The notes beneath the pieces were generated by a model that saw nothing but the letters and a program-made list of their open reading frames with translations, was not told where the DNA came from and searched no databases. Positions 54,421 through 64,000 of a stretch of DNA of 64,000 nucleotides are shown here, piece by piece. Both the position numbers and the translations under genes were made by a program. Source of the DNA: Trichoplusia ni (taxonomy: Eukaryota; Arthropoda; Insecta; Lepidoptera; Noctuidae); assembly GCF_003590095.1 (NCBI RefSeq), contig NC_039498.1, forward strand, positions 1,054,001-1,118,000, written 5' to 3'. Each line of letters opens with the position of its first letter. Within the stretch, counting starts at the first letter, position 1.

Positions 54421-54969
54421 AAAATACCTAAAATATTACCAAAAAATCATAACTCGACCGCCGAAATATTAAAAATAAAACCAACATACAATTCTCTTGC
54501 ACTTTCGTTAAAAAGTATTAAAAATGGACTCGACAACGTGCCTAAAATGTCTGAAGTTTAGTCTTAAACAAAAACGGGAACAAGGTTCTGCAATGTTGCC
54601 TTTTGCAGATCATAATGAGACGCCGATCGCAGGCTATGTCTAGATTTTATCGGGAGACGTGACATATTTCTGAAGTGGTGAGTTATACGGGATGGGATTC
54701 GGAACGGGCACGTCTGATTCTGTTGAGTGTTTTGGTCTGTAGCGAAAATTTAAGGTTTGAAATCTATCCAGGGATGTTTAAAACCGCAAGGCTGAATTCC
54801 ATATCCTCTTTTATTTACTTTTGTGGGATGAAAAGTTACAAGAAGTCTTTAAAGAATTTATGACTTACTTCGGTCTGTAGTTAAGGAACTTAATTACACA
54901 GGAATTAGAGTGGCATAGGTCATCAAAATGCTGGACTTTAAAGCAGATTTGATCACGACTTAGAAAAGT
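54421..54969. other. Unassigned interval
   Basis: The 62-codon frame at 54675-54863 has no recognisable motif. Confidence 0.45.
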
Positions 54970-55028
54970 ACCTGTGTGATCCATGAATGCGTTTAGAGTC
55001 TATGTCTTTGTGAACGAGAATTGAATTC
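54970..55028 (+). repeat. SINE family A tail fragment
   Basis: 'acctgtgtgatccatgaatg' and 'gagtctatgtctttgtgaac' match the family A tail. Confidence 0.5.
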
Positions 55029-56089
55029 CTTTCTTTTTCTTCTAATTAATACAAGTATAACCAGTGTATTTTTGTTTTATGATAAGCTGATTATACTAAG
55101 GTAAGTCTTTAGCTTGTTCTGATGACGCAGTATTCTTACATTTATCTTACAAACCACCAAGCTTTGCGCTTCGTCTGTCACCTAAACGTCATATTAATCT
55201 TCTCGGCCAGTACTTCCCTGCCCAGAACATCTTCCCGTATATTTCCAAGCATAGGTCGTGTTGGCATGTCATTTTTGTCACTACACAAATAGCTCTGACC
55301 AATTAGGCGCTTTTAAAATTCTGTTTTAGTGGCTAACAATTTTAGGTGTTTTTGTTGAAGCGTCGAGTTTGTCGGTAACCGTGTATTCTTGTATATATTT
55401 TGTCACCTTCTACTTTGAAATAGTGTAGATACGTTTTTGTGACGTCACTTTTTTATCTTGATGTTGATAGGATCAAAATACTTGTTAACGGTCGCGGAGA
55501 TGCGGTGTTTTAGATATTTGTGAATCATTTTTGTGTTATGGTTGTGTTTTATACTTTAAAAATGTTAATCTACAGTGCAAAAGGACGACCAAAGAATCGA
55601 TGGAAAGGTATGGAAGAAGAACAAATGCTTCGCCGTCCTCAAGTAAAAAAAAATGGAATAAGAACAGGGGCTTTTAAGGAAAAGGAACAGCATGAAAAAT
55701 AATATTCTCAAAATTAAGTTGTAACCGCATTTTGAAAATGCGAGTCAAATAAAAGATTTGTAACAAAAATATATCGCTAAAATATACGTTCTTGTCGATA
55801 CGAGGTCCCGACAACTTTTGGCGGGAAAAAGGTTGACAGTTGTCTCAGAAATAAACGTAAGTGTGACAAGTTTGACAGTTGGGATGTTTTGACGTTGTTG
55901 TGTCATTTTATGGTATTACAGAAAATGATTTTTTATACAGATTTAAAAGGATAGCACGTCTCGTGTGTTTTAAGAGTCGTAATGTTTGAAAGGACTTTGA
56001 ATAAAAAAAACTTTTGGTCTAGACGATTTTTTATCCACTTGTTATATTATGTAGATGATTAACGAGCGTTGTCTTAGTAATTATCTTCT
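55029..56089. other. Mostly unassigned, with a possible LINE ORF scrap
   Basis: Near 55577-55640 the plus strand reads AKGRPKNRWKGMEEEQMLRR, resembling the GRP-RW stretch of LINE ORF C-termini. TGACGTCA occurs at 55440-55447. No host gene recognised. Confidence 0.4.
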
Positions 56090-56245
56090 CTGCACATTTT
56101 CTTTCCAGTTTGGTTTCGACTTTATCTCAAAGCTGACCGTATGGGCCGGTTCCATGGCCACATGGAACTTCCATGTGGCCCAGGACAGAGAATTGTGGAA
56201 GGATTCGGGAAAGGCCTTTGCCCATCAGCAAGACACAATGGGCTA
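56090..56245 (+). pseudogene. LINE ORF C-terminal relic
   Basis: The plus strand ends WNFHVAQDRELWKDSGKAFA then HQQDTMG and a stop. It matches the AQDR..W...G.AFA signature of LINE ORF C-termini. A perfect 14-base inverted repeat (ggccacatggaact / ccatgtggcc region) lies within it. Confidence 0.72.
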
Positions 56246-56632
56246 GATAAAAAAAAAACTGGAACTTATGAGATTTTTAAAACCACGCACCCAACTCATA
56301 TTTACTTGCCGAGGGAGCCTGTAAAAAGTTCTCCATAAAGTAAATAAATGATTTGATTTTACTTGTAGCATCGTCTATGTTGTTTTTAAATTGCTTCAAA
56401 AGTAAAATTGACAGCAATAGCAATTTATATTTTTGAAACCATAAAAAAAAAGCATCCAATTAAGGTATGGATAATCTTTAAGGACGAACAGAAATACTTT
56501 TAAAATATGTATCTTTCGTGAAAACTGATCGAAAGCTTTCGGTGAAAGATTAAAAAAAAATTATGTATTTAAAGAAAGTAATTTCTTAGATTGAACGCTG
56601 ATTTATGATTTTATTAGAGTTAAGTATGTTCG
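56246..56632. other. Unassigned interval
   Basis: No gene or repeat recognised. Confidence 0.5.
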
Positions 56633-56767
56633 AAGTCTCTTGTATCGCGGTGAGTTCCATAAATGCAAGTTAAGTCACATGCACAAAGACTCCCAGACTC
56701 ACAACAAGCATTCGTCGGGAGTCGAACGCGCGACGAGTTGTCGTCAGATTCGGCATGATGACTACAC
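56633..56767 (-). repeat. tRNA-derived SINE, family A, diverged
   Basis: The minus strand has 'gtcgcgcgttcgactcccga' at the B box and 'gagtctgggagtctttgtgc' in the tail. The 75-codon antisense-strand frame is SINE-derived. Confidence 0.65.
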
Positions 56768-57919
56768 ACGGGTATAAGTGCAAAAATAAATAACATATTA
56801 CAACCTAACATTTTCTCATAAGCTTTATGTTCCGTTGAAGTACACACTTGGTTCTTAGATGTAACTTTGATATCAATAGTGCATCAACATTCTTAAACAA
56901 CTAATTCCCTCTGTTGCCGTGTCCTAGCTCGCAAGATAACACCAAGTTAGTGAGGCGAGTGGTCACGTCATACTGACATGGGTTTCTTATCTGATAAGGA
57001 TGGTGGATGTAGACGAGCGGTTTTTGAGCGGTCATTACGCGTTTTTGTAGCGAAAAAAAACGCACAGAAAAGGAATTTTATAAGTTTGAAGTTTCGATGT
57101 CTGTGGCTCTGTAGCTTCCGAATGGATCGAGCGATTTAAATCTAGTTTGTTTTCAATTAAAAGTGAAACATCTTCAAGTGTTCTTAGACATGTTTGATAA
57201 AAATTGGTTGAGCCATTTATAAGTTTGAAGAAGTGTTTTTGAATAAGTAACACGCTGACAAGATAAGTCCGAATTTTGGAATTTCTTCTTTTTTTCCCAC
57301 GTTCACGTTCTATACACTCACTTATCTTGTTTGTTTGTCCTTCCGGTTGGATTTTTGAAACTCAATTTTGAGGCACTTCACGATCAGCTAATGGGTCTAT
57401 TAGGCTGGGCAGATTTTGAGATTGAATGGAGTGAAGAACATTTTAAAGGTAGGATTTTGATTTTTTTTAATCTATTAAATATTTTGAAAAAAAAGAAAAC
57501 AGCTCGCCTACAGCGCACAATTCAAAAAATCTAGTCAAAACATTTTCATTAAAGTAATTCGGGGGCTTGGACACTATTACTTCTATTTTTTGTCGGTACA
57601 CACAAGCTGTCATTGTGATATATCACTACGTAGAGAAAGGCAAAAGGTCCATTTTGTTTTGCGTTTTAAAATTGGATCTTTGATTGATTTTAAGTGTTTC
57701 GTAAAAGTGGAAATGGTTTTGTTTGGTATTGCAATTGTTAACATCTTGATCTATAGATTTTGATTTTGTTATAAATTTTTTTTGATACTAGACAAAAAAA
57801 CTTCGCGACAAAGCATCAAATTCCTCAAAACGGCTATTTAAAGAAGAACTTACAAGCCCTAAAATTTAATATTGCTTTTGTCACAACAATATCTTACTTA
57901 TCAAAATTAGCTTAGGAGG
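56768..57919. other. Unassigned interval
   Basis: Frames of 72 codons (57035-57253, minus) and 67 codons (57331-57534, plus) have no recognisable domain. Confidence 0.45.
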
Positions 57920-58276
57920 AGCTCGTGACTAAGCTATAACCGCATAAGTGATACGATCACAGGTTAAGCTATGCTTGACGCGGTTGGTCTGTAGATGGGT
58001 GACCATCTTTGTCATAACGAGTTCCTCCGTGTTTCGGAAGGCACGTTAAATTGTGGGTCCCGGCTGTTATTCCTACATCTTTGACAGTCGTTACAGGTAG
58101 TCAGAAGCTTGAAAAAGTCTGACAGCCAGTCTAACCAAGGGGTATCGTGTTGCCCAGGTAACTGGGTTGAGGAGGTCAGATAGGCAGTCGCTCCTTGTAA
58201 AACACTGGTACTTAGCTGAAACCGGTTGGACTGGTAGCCGACCCCAACATAGTTGGGAAAAGGCTAGGCCAATGAT
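57920..58276 (+). repeat. 5S-rRNA-derived SINE, reference copy
   Basis: The 5' 90 bases resemble the 5S rRNA internal promoter region: 'gatcacaggttaagctatgc', 'ttgacgcggttggtctgt', then 'agatgggtgacc'. In 5S rRNA the corresponding order is a GATCACCGAAGTTAAGC-type stretch, a CGCGGT-type stretch, then GGATGGGTGACC. The body follows ('cctccgtgtttcggaaggca', 'gacagtcgttacaggtagtc', 'ggggtatcgtgttgcccagg') and ends in 'catagttgggaaaaggctag'. Such SINEs use a type 1 RNA polymerase III promoter. Confidence 0.85.
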
Positions 58277-58490
58277 TCACAAGTTATTGTACCATAGAGA
58301 AATATTCGACATATTCGTAGTTTAAATCTTAAAGTTAAGACTCCTACTTTTGTCATAAAAATAGCTCTTAAATAACAGTTTCGCGAGCTGTGACGTCACA
58401 AGACGGCATGACAGTCTAACGTTTTCGTGGTTCTAAAAACTCAAAAGGCTTATGTAAAATGGCCTATTTTTATAAAAATGTTATCTATAC
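58277..58490. other. Unassigned spacer
   Basis: It includes one TGACGTCA at 58391-58398; no gene or named repeat. Confidence 0.45.
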
Positions 58491-58742
58491 TCTATACTAA
58501 TATATAGAGCTGAAGAGTTTGTTTGTTTGTTTGAACGCGCTAATCTCAGGAACTACTGGTTCAAATTGAAATATCTTTTTGTGTTCAATAGATCATTCAT
58601 CGAGGAAGGTTTAAGGCTGTAAACCATCACGCTGCGACTAATGGGAGCCAAGGTAGAATGGAAAATGTGAAAAAAGCCGGGCAGGTATAAATCATAACTT
58701 ATATCTTCTACCCACGGGGACGAAGTCGCGGGCAACAGCTAG
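58491..58742 (+). mobile_element. Lep1-type Helitron, complete
   Basis: The start TCTATAC is duplicated just upstream (58484-58497). The end is GTCGCGGGCAACAGCTAG. The antisense frame beginning MPATSSPWVEDISYDLYL is present but shortened. Confidence 0.87.
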
Positions 58743-59943
58743 TAAGCTATATTCTTAAACGATTATCCAAATTTTCTGAACTAATCTATTCTTTATGGTA
58801 CTTCTGTGATATTTCAAGTGTCAATACATCATCTGTCACTTAAGTTTTTTTAAAAAGTATATTAATGAGTCGTCTCAAACAGTTGTTGTTTTAATTTTAC
58901 AGATCACGGGCTTCGACAATGTTGCTTCGGTTTGCTTATCTGTTATTTATGACAGTTCAATATTGACAGCTGGAATGATGTTGTTTTAGCTTCAAGCTAC
59001 CAGTAGCTTTTAAAATAAGAATGTTGTATGTGAAAGAAAGATGGCGTTAGTGGCGCGTAGAACGGCGAATCAATTTTATTATTGCAAATATATTGTGTAA
59101 GATGTGGTGGTTGGTAGTTTAATAAGTAAATTAAATGAGGGATAGACAGGAATTATTGGTGTTTCTTGTCGAGATTGTTGTTATCAAATCTGTAACGTGC
59201 GAGTCGTGAGATTGATGGTTCCGTTCAAACAGGCGAAAGAAAAACATATGTATTTGTTACCAATTCGTCACTCATCATGACCGCAACAACTGTTGCTTAA
59301 AATCAGTGTTTATTTTGTCAATTTGTTGCTATGGCAACGGAAATGCATCACCTGTGATAATTTGAACTGTCTCACTGTGAACGTTCATAAGGATATGATT
59401 GAACTTGGTAATAGACGGATAGACATCGAAGAAAAGAATTTTCAAAGCTATGTAAAAATGTCTAAAACAATGGTTTTCAGCTAGATTTCAGTTTTTTATT
59501 GGCGTTTTAGCGACTGCGTTGTTCAATCATAAAACGGTGGATTGTGATCCTCCTTCTATTTGAAGTAGGTTAAAAATGGCAAAATTTGTTAATTATTTAA
59601 CATTTTTCGTGGAACACGTTTACACATCGGTCAATCTATATTTCTCTCCCAACTTCACATTACCACTTGGATCCATGTTTTTTGATCTTTTTTGCATTCT
59701 TTCCTATTCAACACGGGACAATGGGCAATTTTTGTTTATTTTATATTTAAAAGAATCAAGTTTTGCAAGGGACAGACAGTTTTTTTTACATGTTTGAATG
59801 TTTGACACCGTTGTATTGTGAATCTGTTTGGAAATTCAAATGGATTCGTTCTTTCTGGTTGTTTTTTATTTTTATTGGAATTGATTTTGTGTTAGCTGTG
59901 AAAAAAACCTTTTTGTGTACAGGTGAAGGAAATTAGGTGAATA
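58743..59943. other. Unassigned interval
   Basis: Frames of 63 codons (59293-59484) and 73 codons (59576-59797) show no motif; no repeat recognised. Confidence 0.45.
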
Positions 59944-60165
59944 TCCCTACTGTCCCTACTTCCCTACAATCCCTACTAATATTATAAAAGCAAAAGTAAC
60001 TCTGTCTGTCTGTCTGTTACGCTTTCACTTTTATGATTTTAATGAAATTTAGTACAGAGATAGAGTTGACCTTGAGAGAGAACATAGGATAGTTTTTATC
60101 TCGGACTTTTAAAGAGTTCTCTTGGAAACGCGATACAACCGACCTCGACGCGGGCGAAAAGCTAC
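59944..60165 (+). mobile_element. Helitron-like element, type 2, with repeated 5' terminus
   Basis: tccctac occurs four times at 59944-59977 before the element proper (TCCCTACTAATATTATAAAAG). The body has 'aacataggatagtttttatc' and ends near 'gcgggcgaaaagctacg', without a clean CTAG. Confidence 0.68.
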
Positions 60166-60739
60166 GGTACATACACTAAAAAATATTTAAAATTTTTGTC
60201 TGTCTGTTTGTTGTTTCCGGCTAATCACTGAAATGGCTGGACCGATTTTGATTTTTTTTATTAAAATATGATAAGATGTAACTCAGACTACTTTTACTCT
60301 AGAAAAATAAAGTATTTTTTATCAATTCCACGGACGAAGTTTATTCATTAAATTAATTTTAAAATAACACCAAAAACACACCTAAAATGATTAATAACAT
60401 TTGACATTCATCTATTTTCCGACTAAGTCTAGGAATATTTAGTTAGATCATTAATCACCAGCATCTATTAGCGTATTTAACTTATATTTGGACGGACAGA
60501 CAGACATCCGGTGTTATTATTAGTTTTAGTAATTACTCATTAGTGATATTAACTTTAAGTCGTTGCTGAGAAATCTGAGAAATGTCGGTCTAGACTTGAA
60601 AATAATAAAGTACAGTTTGCAATTATTTTTAGGGTGAAAAGGGAATCCGAAACCCTTTTACTAAGGTTGTCTGTCACCAGGCTGTATCTAATGAACCAAT
60701 ACGAAGGAACGATAAGTAAAAAGTTGAAATTATCATCTA
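60166..60739. other. Unassigned, with Helitron-like scrap
   Basis: Positions 60195-60250 ('gtctgtctgtttgttgtttc', 'actgaaatggctggaccgat') resemble a type 2 Helitron 5' part; the remainder is unassigned. Confidence 0.4.
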
Positions 60740-61023
60740 TCTATACTATACTATACTATACTATACTATACTATAATATATAAAGCTGGAGAGTTTGTTT
60801 GTTTGTTTGTTTGAACGCGCTAATCTCAGGAACTACTGGTCCAAATTGAAAAATTCTTTTTGTGTTGAATAGACCATTTATCGAGGAAGGCTTTAGGCTA
60901 TAAACCATCACGCTGCGACTAATAGGAGCGAAGATACAATGGAAAATGTGAAAAAAACAGGGCAGGTATAAATCATAACTTATATCTTCTACCCACGGGG
61001 ACGAAGTCGCGGGCAACAGCTAG
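60740..61023 (+). mobile_element. Lep1-type Helitron with expanded (CTATA)n start
   Basis: The 5' terminus TCTATAC is expanded into (CTATA)n over about 40 bp before 'atatataaagctg'. The rest matches the family and ends GCAACAGCTAG at 61023. It carries the complete 81-codon antisense frame. Confidence 0.9.
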
Positions 61024-61169
61024 TAGGTGATATATTTCTGTTGTCACTATAATAAAATTTATTCGATATTACAAATTGAGACTTAACATTAGAACAATAA
61101 CAATAAATAATATTAATAAGATTTTAATTTGATTAATATATATTTATTTATATTAGTTTCTTACAATTT

Positions 61170-61240
61170 TTTTACTAACCGGAGGTCGCTGGTACGATAC
61201 CCACGTTAGACAAAATATTTGTGTGATGTGCACAACCTGT
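61170..61240 (+). repeat. SINE family B fragment
   Basis: 'accggaggtcgctggtacga', 'tacccacgttagacaaaat' and 'gtgtgatgtgcac' match the second half of the family B head and start of the body. Confidence 0.55.
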
Positions 61241-62158
61241 AATCTATGCCGTAGTTATCGTGGTATATTGATTTATTACATTTGAAATATTCGTATTAAT
61301 TTGTCACTTTAAACATCTGATCTCAATTGTCACAAACATCAGATAATCTTATCGTGGGTAGGTACAATAAAAATAATGACTCAATATAGAAAATCAAAAA
61401 TAGCCTAAACAGGATATGAACTCCAGACTGCGCGGCACATCTGCACCGTCGTCTATTTATACCATCACTGATTATAGGTAGTTTAAATTAGATCGACGAA
61501 AAAAGGTTGAAAAATAAAACTTTATTGGAACTTAATAAAAATAAGAATAATAGAATTAAACAAGACTAAAGTCGTTCTAGAAAGAAAATAATGGTATCCA
61601 ATGACATTATAATTTACAAAATATTTCATTAACATTGGCAATTAAATAAACTATTTAAACGTATGATATTTTATGAAAAATTCTCATCTAAACTCCAAAT
61701 GATCTCATAGAAACTAAAAAATTAATAGATTAAAAAAATCTGAATACCTAGTTACTCTCACTAACAGTACACCCCATTCAAATTTTATCAAAATCGGTCT
61801 GCCGTTTTTATAGTTGTAAATTGCATTGTCATCAGTTGAGAAGCTACCTTAAAAATTTCAGCCTGCTAGCTTATCGGGAAGTGCCTCACAATTGAGTTAC
61901 AAAATTCCAAACACACATACAAACAAGAAAGTGAGTGTATAAAGACTTGGGAAATTAAGTAAAGAATTTTCTTGTGTCTTTTTGTCTAAAAACAGTTAAA
62001 TAAAATAATAATGATTACCAAACCATATGTACCTATCTGAACAAATAGAGTATTATTAGATCATTCTAAAGATTTGAAATTCTCAAATCCCTTAGTCATA
62101 ATTACAGCAACTGAGGTCCCAACACTACACTTTGAAGGCATCACATTATATTGCGGTC
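61241..62158. other. Unassigned interval
   Basis: A decayed tRNA-like piece may lie at 61420-61450 ('acaggatatgaactccagac'); otherwise nothing is recognised. Confidence 0.45.
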
Positions 62159-62207
62159 GTGGGAGCAAGACAACGCTATACATGACATAGCCCCATCTCT
62201 CTCCCAC
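62159..62207. repeat. 49-bp imperfect palindrome, copy 3 of 3
   Basis: GTGGGAGCAAGACAACGCTA to CCCATCTCTCTCCCAC; same plan as 21913-21963 and 51550-51600. Confidence 0.6.
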
Positions 62208-63344
62208 ATCGGCATTATTAGTGAGTCGTGACGGAAGGCAATTTGTTCAATAAATTGAACTGATTTATCTAATTCTAGGGTCTATAGGTACAAGTCTAGT
62301 TTCAGATCGGGCGACTGCCGAATCAATTACGTCATAGACTTAAATAGAATGTTTAGTCATTAGCTTAATTACTTACAAATTGTAGTTATAATAGGACAGT
62401 TAAATATTGAGTTTACTGTATTCAGTTTAACTGAAGTCCTTAGTTATTAAGCTGACTGCTTTTAGTGTATCTTTTTTAATTAGTTACGTAATATCTAATT
62501 CATCTTAAAAGAAGAGACTACGAATAGTGTAATTTTAGAGGTTTCTTAGATTTACGCGAATGTTAGACATTGAAATAAAATTACGTTTACGGATTTAATC
62601 GTGCTTTAATTTCAGATTTTAGTTCCCGACGTTCCGACATCTTTGCAGGTATCATGGTCACGGGCAGACAGAGATAGCGTTCGTCTCAATAGAAGATGTT
62701 GCTCGTTCTACCTTCATATTTTAACTAATTATTTGTGGTCCGACCTACGCAGTATGAGCTCACTGTGTCTTGATGTCTTGCAGCGCTGCGCTGGGTTTGG
62801 CCTAATTTATATATTATTGGGTCCCAAGTAGGTGATATCTTCCAGCCATATTCTCTATTGAAATTAGGGTGTTTTTTATTCTTAATAGCCTTGCGAAGCA
62901 TCCTAGGTAGGAATTTGGATTCTTTGGCGACGATCTGGGGTTGGTCAAATCTAATATAATTTGCATTCATTCATCTGCAATTGTAGCCGTGTTTTCCACC
63001 AACGCTAACGATTGCAATTGTCAATAATAAATCTAGCTTTCATCTATTTTTAGTAAAACACATTTAATTCTATCGCAATTAATATTTCGAGGGTATAAGC
63101 CGCTCCTTAATTATTTAGAATCATCACAATGCTTGTTTGAGACTCTTCAATTATACGAATTTAAATTTGAAGAAGCCTTGTTCTTAGATCGTAAGGGGTG
63201 GATAAGAAAATGAAAGATTAAACTTTCACTTAAATTGTAGGTATTCTTGTAATCCTACTCGTATTTAAGATCCCACAGATGGACAAAGTACTACAGTCTT
63301 ATTGTTGCGTTTGTCACACTAATATGTGTATATGTGCAGTATTT
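62208..63344. other. Unassigned interval
   Basis: Overlapping frames at 62643-62831 (plus) and 62725-62970 (minus, 81 codons) have no recognisable domain. Confidence 0.45.
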
Positions 63345-63548
63345 AAGTGTGTGTTTTATGTGGGTGTAGGTTTGTTACTTCCTCACGCTCAAACACGCTC
63401 AAACAACTGTACAGATTTCATTGATATTTGATATGGATATAGCTCACAGGCTGACTCCTTAGCTTAACACATAGACACATTCTTTAAAGGTTACAATGCA
63501 TTCGTAAACTAAGTATCCAGACTGAAAAAGCTGACTGCAACAGCTAGT
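63345..63548 (+). mobile_element. Helitron-like element, diverged
   Basis: 'gtttgttacttcctcacgct', 'cagatttcattgatatttga', 'cttaacacatagacacattc' and a final 'gactgcaacagctagttag'. The 5' end is unclear. Confidence 0.55.
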
Positions 63549-63897
63549 TAGATAATACAGAAATTAAAAATTCTAGATAACTTTTTATGTCTGTATCAGA
63601 TCCCACTGCTTTGCAAGAGTCTGCCCCTTTACGTCGATAAAACAAGAAAATGATTCCTTATCCATCCCTATATATTCCAAGCCCTCAAGATTCGGAGCGC
63701 TTCAGAAGCCGTTGCGAATATGCTCGAGATGAAACTGTAGAAACGTAGACAAAGCCGGGGGATTTACTTGTACAAGTTTTTAACTATACCAGTAGTTATA
63801 ATAAGTAGTTAACATTACACCGGTAACCAACAATAACATGAAAAGTCTATTGTGTAACTTAATTATTAACTTTGGAGTTAAGCTTATGTCATTTAAC
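63549..63897. other. Unassigned, with a LINE ORF scrap
   Basis: At 63593-63630 the minus strand reads KGQTLAKQWDL, resembling the AFA-QWD end of LINE ORFs. The rest is unassigned. Confidence 0.4.
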
Positions 63898-64000
63898 TAG
63901 CTGTTTCCCGTGGTTTCACCCGCGGTTTATAACATCTCGTGGTTATTTTACGGTTTTCTGTGTAAGAAACGTCATCATATGTATTTTTCTAGCCCACTGT
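63898..64000 (-). mobile_element. Helitron-like 3' end at the window edge
   Basis: CTAGCTGTTTCCCGTGGTTT is the inverted 3' terminus of a Helitron-like element that continues past the window end. Confidence 0.6.

Noticed and set aside
57920..58010. A 5S rRNA gene
   Set aside because: Only the internal promoter part resembles 5S rRNA, and the sequence continues into a dispersed SINE body.
62725..62970. 81-codon minus-strand frame
   Set aside because: No motif, overlaps an equally long plus-strand frame, and has no splice or start context that I can support.

Overview
The window looks like nuclear DNA from a moth or butterfly (Lepidoptera), and it is almost entirely transposon-derived and intergenic. 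It is AT-rich and I find no bacterial-style operon and no recognisable host protein gene. The reasons for Lepidoptera are the many short Helitron-like copies with the 3' end GCAACAGCTAG|T (the Lep1-type family of lepidopterans), several tRNA-derived SINE families, a 5S-rRNA-derived SINE family ending in (GAT)n, and 5'-truncated LINE tails. The only convincing protein-coding genes belong to a transposon. || Layout. Positions 1-7,500: SINE copies (including an inverted pair at 485-707 and 1662-1886), two MITEs back to back (3243-3499 and 3509-3891), and long stretches with no assignment. 7,500-11,200: a cluster of Helitron-like copies, all on the minus strand. 12,277-15,606: a MITE with a central TGACGTCA palindrome, then a 21-bp minisatellite of 24 units bracketed by two Helitron 3' halves facing outward. 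16,700-23,000: LINE remnants, SINEs and a second Helitron cluster, mostly on the plus strand, with one copy carrying an internal fold-back. 24,000-37,300: scattered SINEs, MITEs, Helitrons and a 217-bp unclassified repeat present twice. || 37,594-41,016 is a complete PIF/Harbinger DNA transposon. It has 24-bp perfect terminal inverted repeats and a TTA target duplication. One gene is a two-exon DDE transposase that reads through intact after splicing (373 residues). Convergent to it is a four-exon Myb/SANT-like accessory protein gene that appears to have lost one base in exon 2 and to carry a SINE in intron 1. In Harbinger elements the two proteins act together: the Myb-like protein binds DNA and helps bring the transposase to the nucleus and the element ends. 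Here the transposase looks usable while the partner looks broken. || 41,071-42,500 is a GC-rich 14-bp minisatellite beginning about 50 bp from the Harbinger insertion. 43,000-49,600 holds more SINEs and MITEs, and a 1,373-bp non-autonomous element (46,334-47,706) with 30-bp perfect TIRs and an 8-bp target duplication that has split an older Helitron. 49,600-64,000 continues with Helitrons, SINEs, LINE C-terminal relics and unassigned AT-rich DNA. || Limits: all family assignments were made by eye. Repeat boundaries are approximate unless target duplications or defined termini are given. No database search was possible.
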